DNA of 8,716 nt from assembly GCA_002329525.1 (NCBI GenBank), contig DCTI01000066.1:29822-38537 (forward strand). The letters run 5' to 3'. The notes below the pieces were generated by a model. That model was not told the DNA's origin and searched no databases. It saw nothing but the letters and a program-made list of their open reading frames with translations. The position numbers and the translations under genes are program-made. This document shows positions 6,027-8,716 of the stretch, piece after piece. The stretch is from Negativicutes bacterium UBA1444 (GTDB taxonomy: Bacteria; Bacillota; Negativicutes; UBA1444). The stretch's first letter is position 1. Every line of letters starts with the position of its first letter.

Positions 6027-6440
6027 TTACCAGAGGGAATTCGGCTTTCCCGGTTGATTCGGAGTCGTCGTGCCGGGCGCGACCGGAGAGCAAACCATGG
6101 GCGACGACGCCAGGGGCCTTTGCACCAGCACCATGTAACACTGACCCGGCACCGGGCAAAAGCCGAAAGCCGGCAGACCCATATAGGAAGACATGCCGCT
6201 GGAGATCGATGAGGCGGCCACCGGCACCATCAGGGTATTCCAGTACGGATTGCCGTTGGACATCTGCAGCCGATAGTCCTGCTGCATGATAACCTGCAGG
6301 AAGTTGTGCCAGCCGCCGCCATCGGAGGGGCCGAGCCAGACCGTATGCCCCGTCGAAGCCGCAGCGACTCCGCCCCAGGCAAACATCGTCAGCAGGCAGA
6401 CCAATCCGGCGGCCAGCCAGAATCTTTGCTGTCGTTTCAT
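6027..6440 (-). CDS. Small secreted protein of unknown function with three cysteines
   Basis: I do not recognise this 137-residue protein. Lys/Arg residues, a hydrophobic core and AAA (26-28) form a clear Sec signal peptide, leaving about 109 mature residues. The mature part has aromatic, Gly/Ser-rich stretches (TVWLGPSDGGGWHNF, 33-47), Cys95, Cys101 and Cys117, and a Pro-rich end finishing NSLW. An odd number of cysteines leaves one possibly free for a partner or a dimer. The ATG at 6440 has AAAGGAG 11 nt upstream. It lies between the second kinase and the CsgG-like gene, whose start is 29 nt downstream, and may be driven by the promoter at 6495-6523. The context suggests a periplasmic accessory protein or a substrate of the CsgG-like pore, but that is inference. 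Confidence 0.75.
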   Translation of the reverse strand: MKRQQRFWLAAGLVCLLTMFAWGGVAAASTGHTVWLGPSDGGGWHNFLQVIMQQDYRLQMSNGNPYWNTLMVPVAASSISSGMSSYMGLPAFGFCPVPGQCYMVLVQRPLASSPMVCSPVAPGTTTPNQPGKPNSLW

Positions 6441-6494
6441 TGTTCACACCGCTCCTTTCTAAAAGCATCTTTTGAAAAGTGATTTATAGTGCCG

Positions 6495-6523
6495 ATTGTA
6501 TCGCACCAAGCGACTGTTGTCTA
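6495..6523 (-). promoter_or_regulatory. Internal promoter overlapping the stop codon of the second kinase
   Basis: On the minus strand, TAGACA (6518-6523) and TACAAT (6495-6500) each differ from consensus at one base and are 17 nt apart. The TAG of the -35 box is the stop codon of the kinase gene. The predicted start near 6488 gives a leader of about 48 nt before the small secreted protein. This would let that gene and the CsgG-like gene be expressed without the kinase. Confidence 0.6.
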
Positions 6524-8146
6524 CCACAAAGACCCCTTGTCCCGCTTCGGCGGGGCCGGTGTCGCCGGTTTGTCCGCCGGCGGCTGCGTCCGTACGGCAG
6601 GTTGTTGCCGCGGCGGAGTCGGCGTTTCCGACGGCGGCGGTTCAACTTCGGCCGGCGGTTTGCCGGTTTCCGCCGGTGTGGTTGGCGAAGTAGCCGGCTT
6701 GTCGGTGACCGTAGCCTTTGGTGGCGTCGTCGGTTGCGTTTGCGGCGGTTTTTCGGCCGGTTGCTGCTGTTTGGCTGGTGCCGGCGCCGTACGGGCCGGT
6801 GGCGCTTCCGCCGGTTCGCTCTTTTTCTTTGCCTCGTCCGAGCCGCCGAAGAAAAACAGTCCCGCCGCCGCTGCCACGGCGATGAGCAGCACCACGACAA
6901 TCCAGGTGCCGGTGGAGGATTTCTTTGCGGCCGGCGGTGGCGGTGCGTAACGCGGTGGGGATTGGGGAGGATAGGCGGGAGGCGGCGTCGCGGGAGACGG
7001 CGGATAGGCCGGAGCTGCGGCTGCCCGCGGCGGGGCCGGCGGGACCGGTGGAATCGCATGTGACGGCAACGGCGGCGGCGCAGCCGCTGGCGCGGAAACG
7101 GGCACGGAGACCCGGGCCGGCGCCACCGGCGCCGCTGGTGGCGGTGCAACCGGCGGCGTCCCTGCCGCCGGCGTCGGTATGGCTTTCCCTCGAATCATAT
7201 CCCGGAACATGAATACGTCCTGCGGCCGGGCGGCGGCTTCCAACGCCAACGACTGCATGATCGCGGCGTTCAGGCCCGGCGAGATGGCCGGCACCAGACT
7301 TGCCAACGGTGCCAGTTCGTCGGCGGCAACCCGTTCCGGCGCGTCCGGCGGCGCGAACCCTGCCAACAGATAATAATAGGTCGCGGCAAAAGCGTATAGG
7401 TCGGTCCAGGGGCCCTGCTCACCCCGGCGGTGGTACTGCTCGTACGGTGAAAATCCCGGCGTCAGGACCACCGACAGGCTGCGGCTGCGTTCGCCCATGG
7501 CCTGCCGGGCCGCCCCGAAGTCCAGCAGAATCGGCCGTCCCGCTGAAGTGACGTAAATATTCTGCGGCTTGATGTCCCGGTGCAGGAACCCTTTGGAATG
7601 AACTTCCTGCAACCCGTCCAGAATCGGCAGCATGATTTCCGACGCCTGCGCCTCGGTCAGGCGGCCGCCCTGGGCGGTCAGATATTCGGACAGATTGACT
7701 CCCTGCAGGTAATCCATCACCAGATAGGCGGTGCCGTGCTGCTCAAAGAAGCTACGGACGCGCACCACGTTGGGATGGTCGAACCGGGCCAGCGTCCGGG
7801 CTTCGTTCAGGAACTGCTCGAGGCCGAACCGGAACAAATTGGCGTCCTCGCGCGAATGCGCCATCACCGAGGCATGGTCGGCGTCCCGCCCCGCATAGTC
7901 GCGCGGCAGGTATTCCTTGATCGCCACCGGAGTGGCCAGATTGATATCCCAACCCAGATAGGTAATCCCAAAGCCACCGGGTTTTCCCAGCACTTTGCCC
8001 ACAATGAACTGTCCGTTCAGTACGACCCGGTAGGGCAGCACCAACGGCGTTCGGCGTTCGGACTCATCGTACCCGCAGTGGGGGCAAAAATCCTGATTTC
8101 CCTTATCCGCAAAACAGCCCGGACACAGAGTATCCCACTCGGCCAT
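6521..8146 (-). CDS. Membrane Ser/Thr protein kinase: zinc ribbon, kinase, Pro-rich linker, transmembrane helix, TonB-like periplasmic tail
   Basis: This 541-residue protein is a paralogue of the MORN kinase at 2900-4972. It has a zinc ribbon (Cys8, Cys11, Cys21, Cys24) and a kinase domain (about 47-320) with GKPGGFG (54-60), Lys77 in VAIK, HRDIKPQN (189-196), DFG (209-211) and SPYE (233-236). A Pro/Ala-rich linker (324-408) leads to a membrane helix (about 414-433) preceded by two Lys. The last 108 residues are not MORN repeats but a low-complexity Pro/Thr/Lys/Glu tail that recalls TonB periplasmic stalks, ending GSLW. The kinase should be cytoplasmic and the tail periplasmic. Start ATG 8146 has AAGGGG 10 nt upstream. 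It follows the FHA gene by 34 nt with no terminator, so the two are probably co-transcribed, and the FHA protein is a likely partner or substrate. Confidence 0.92.
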   Translation of the reverse strand: MAEWDTLCPGCFADKGNQDFCPHCGYDESERRTPLVLPYRVVLNGQFIVGKVLGKPGGFGITYLGWDINLATPVAIKEYLPRDYAGRDADHASVMAHSREDANLFRFGLEQFLNEARTLARFDHPNVVRVRSFFEQHGTAYLVMDYLQGVNLSEYLTAQGGRLTEAQASEIMLPILDGLQEVHSKGFLHRDIKPQNIYVTSAGRPILLDFGAARQAMGERSRSLSVVLTPGFSPYEQYHRRGEQGPWTDLYAFAATYYYLLAGFAPPDAPERVAADELAPLASLVPAISPGLNAAIMQSLALEAAARPQDVFMFRDMIRGKAIPTPAAGTPPVAPPPAAPVAPARVSVPVSAPAAAPPPLPSHAIPPVPPAPPRAAAAPAYPPSPATPPPAYPPQSPPRYAPPPPAAKKSSTGTWIVVVLLIAVAAAAGLFFFGGSDEAKKKSEPAEAPPARTAPAPAKQQQPAEKPPQTQPTTPPKATVTDKPATSPTTPAETGKPPAEVEPPPSETPTPPRQQPAVRTQPPADKPATPAPPKRDKGSLW

Positions 8147-8180
8147 TATTTACACGCCCCTTGGCTGACAAAAAAACAGC

Positions 8181-8716
8181 TCATTTTTCCGTCGGCTCTT
8201 CCTTGGTCTGATCCCAGTTGAACTTTTCGCTGCACAGCGGCACGAACAGTAACTGCGTCTCGCCCAGTTCGATCACGTCGTACGCCTTGAGGTCGGAAGC
8301 CTGGATGACTTCGTCGCCGTTGAGATAGACCAGACCGCGGCCGTCGCCGGGCCGGATGCTGAAAATCCGTTTGCGCGGTTCATACACGAGAAACGCGTGG
8401 TTTTCGCGCGAAACCGTATCGTCGCCGGCAATCTGAACGTCCATGGCTTCCGAACGGCCGATCCCGTTACGGCCGCTACGGATGCGATAGTCGCGGCCCC
8501 GTGACGGACCCTTGATGCAAACCAGCCAACCGACCACCGGATCGATGCCGACCTTCTTCATATCCACCGCCACGGTACGGCCCTCTTCCGCGCCTTTCCG
8601 TCCAACCGGCGCCCCCGGCTGCCGGATCGGCACGGTTGGCCCCACGACCGGCGGCGGTACATCCCGTAATGGCCGGGTTGCCCCGACCGGCGCCGGCCCG
8701 CCCGGAATCGGCGGGG
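8181..8716 (-). CDS. FHA-domain protein, N-terminus cut by window edge
   Basis: The frame stays open to the window edge; 177 residues are visible. The region near the edge is Pro/Gly-rich (for example PPIPGGPAPVG). The FHA domain follows, starting near GWLVCIKGPSRG, with the core motifs GIGRS, SRENHA and YLNG, and ending around ELGETQLLFVPLC. FHA domains bind phosphothreonine, so this is a predicted reader or substrate of the adjacent kinase. In similar Bacillota proteins the missing N-terminus often carries a zinc ribbon; that cannot be checked here. A GTG at 8645 could be taken as a start, but it has no ribosome-binding site and the upstream frame is also coding-like, so I treat the gene as partial. 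RTVAVD just before the FHA domain holds a Thr that could be phosphorylated (speculative). Confidence 0.88.
   Translation of the reverse strand, partial: PPIPGGPAPVGATRPLRDVPPPVVGPTVPIRQPGAPVGRKGAEEGRTVAVDMKKVGIDPVVGWLVCIKGPSRGRDYRIRSGRNGIGRSEAMDVQIAGDDTVSRENHAFLVYEPRKRIFSIRPGDGRGLVYLNGDEVIQASDLKAYDVIELGETQLLFVPLCSEKFNWDQTKEEPTEK

Noticed and set aside
6016..6468. Alternative 150-codon minus-strand frame overlapping the small secreted gene
   Set aside because: Different frame of the same region; the chosen frame has a clear signal peptide and a ribosome-binding site.
6479..7149. Arg-rich open frames on both strands over the kinase tail
   Set aside because: Products of GC-rich, low-complexity DNA read in the wrong frame.
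1..8716. Insertion sequences, integrase or attachment sites
   Set aside because: No transposase or integrase motifs and no terminal inverted repeats were seen. A tRNA gene at the edge is a possible integration target, but its 3' end lies outside the window.

Overview
The window comes from a GC-rich bacterium. Ribosome-binding sites are strong (AAAGGGGG, GGAAGG) and sigma70/SigA-type promoters are near consensus. The zinc-ribbon Ser/Thr kinases and the FHA protein resemble families common in Bacillota. A CsgG-family protein, normally an outer-membrane secretion pore, suggests an outer membrane. A diderm Bacillota lineage such as the Negativicutes fits both observations, but this is inference and not proof.

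Left part (1-1263, all minus strand). The left edge cuts into a tRNA-Ser gene: 28 nt of its 5' end are inside, behind a consensus promoter. A Tat-exported polysaccharide deacetylase follows at 82-846 with its own promoter at 880-908. Next is an unrecognised 40-codon gene at 990-1112. It has a consensus promoter (1226-1255), a roughly 107-nt leader that can fold, a canonical ribosome-binding site and a terminator (923-954).

Middle (1264-2900). A CCA-adding/poly(A) polymerase-family nucleotidyltransferase with an HD domain lies on the minus strand. Its only start that has a ribosome-binding site and fits the family is an ATC codon. Divergent from it on the plus strand (2900-4972) is a zinc-ribbon Ser/Thr kinase with a proline-rich linker, one membrane helix and nine extracytoplasmic MORN repeats.

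Right part (4973-8716, minus strand, convergent with the MORN kinase across a bidirectional terminator). In transcription order it holds a truncated FHA-domain protein at the window edge, a second zinc-ribbon kinase with a TonB-like Pro/Thr/Lys-rich periplasmic tail, a small secreted cysteine-containing protein, and a CsgG-family protein with a FlgT-like C-terminus. An internal promoter overlaps the stop codon of the second kinase and could drive the last two genes separately.

Working model (inference). Two paralogous membrane kinases share sensor/catalytic halves but carry different extracytoplasmic parts. They and an FHA phosphothreonine reader flank a CsgG-like pore and a small secreted protein. 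The locus may be a phosphorylation-controlled envelope or secretion system, and is the best candidate here for something undescribed.
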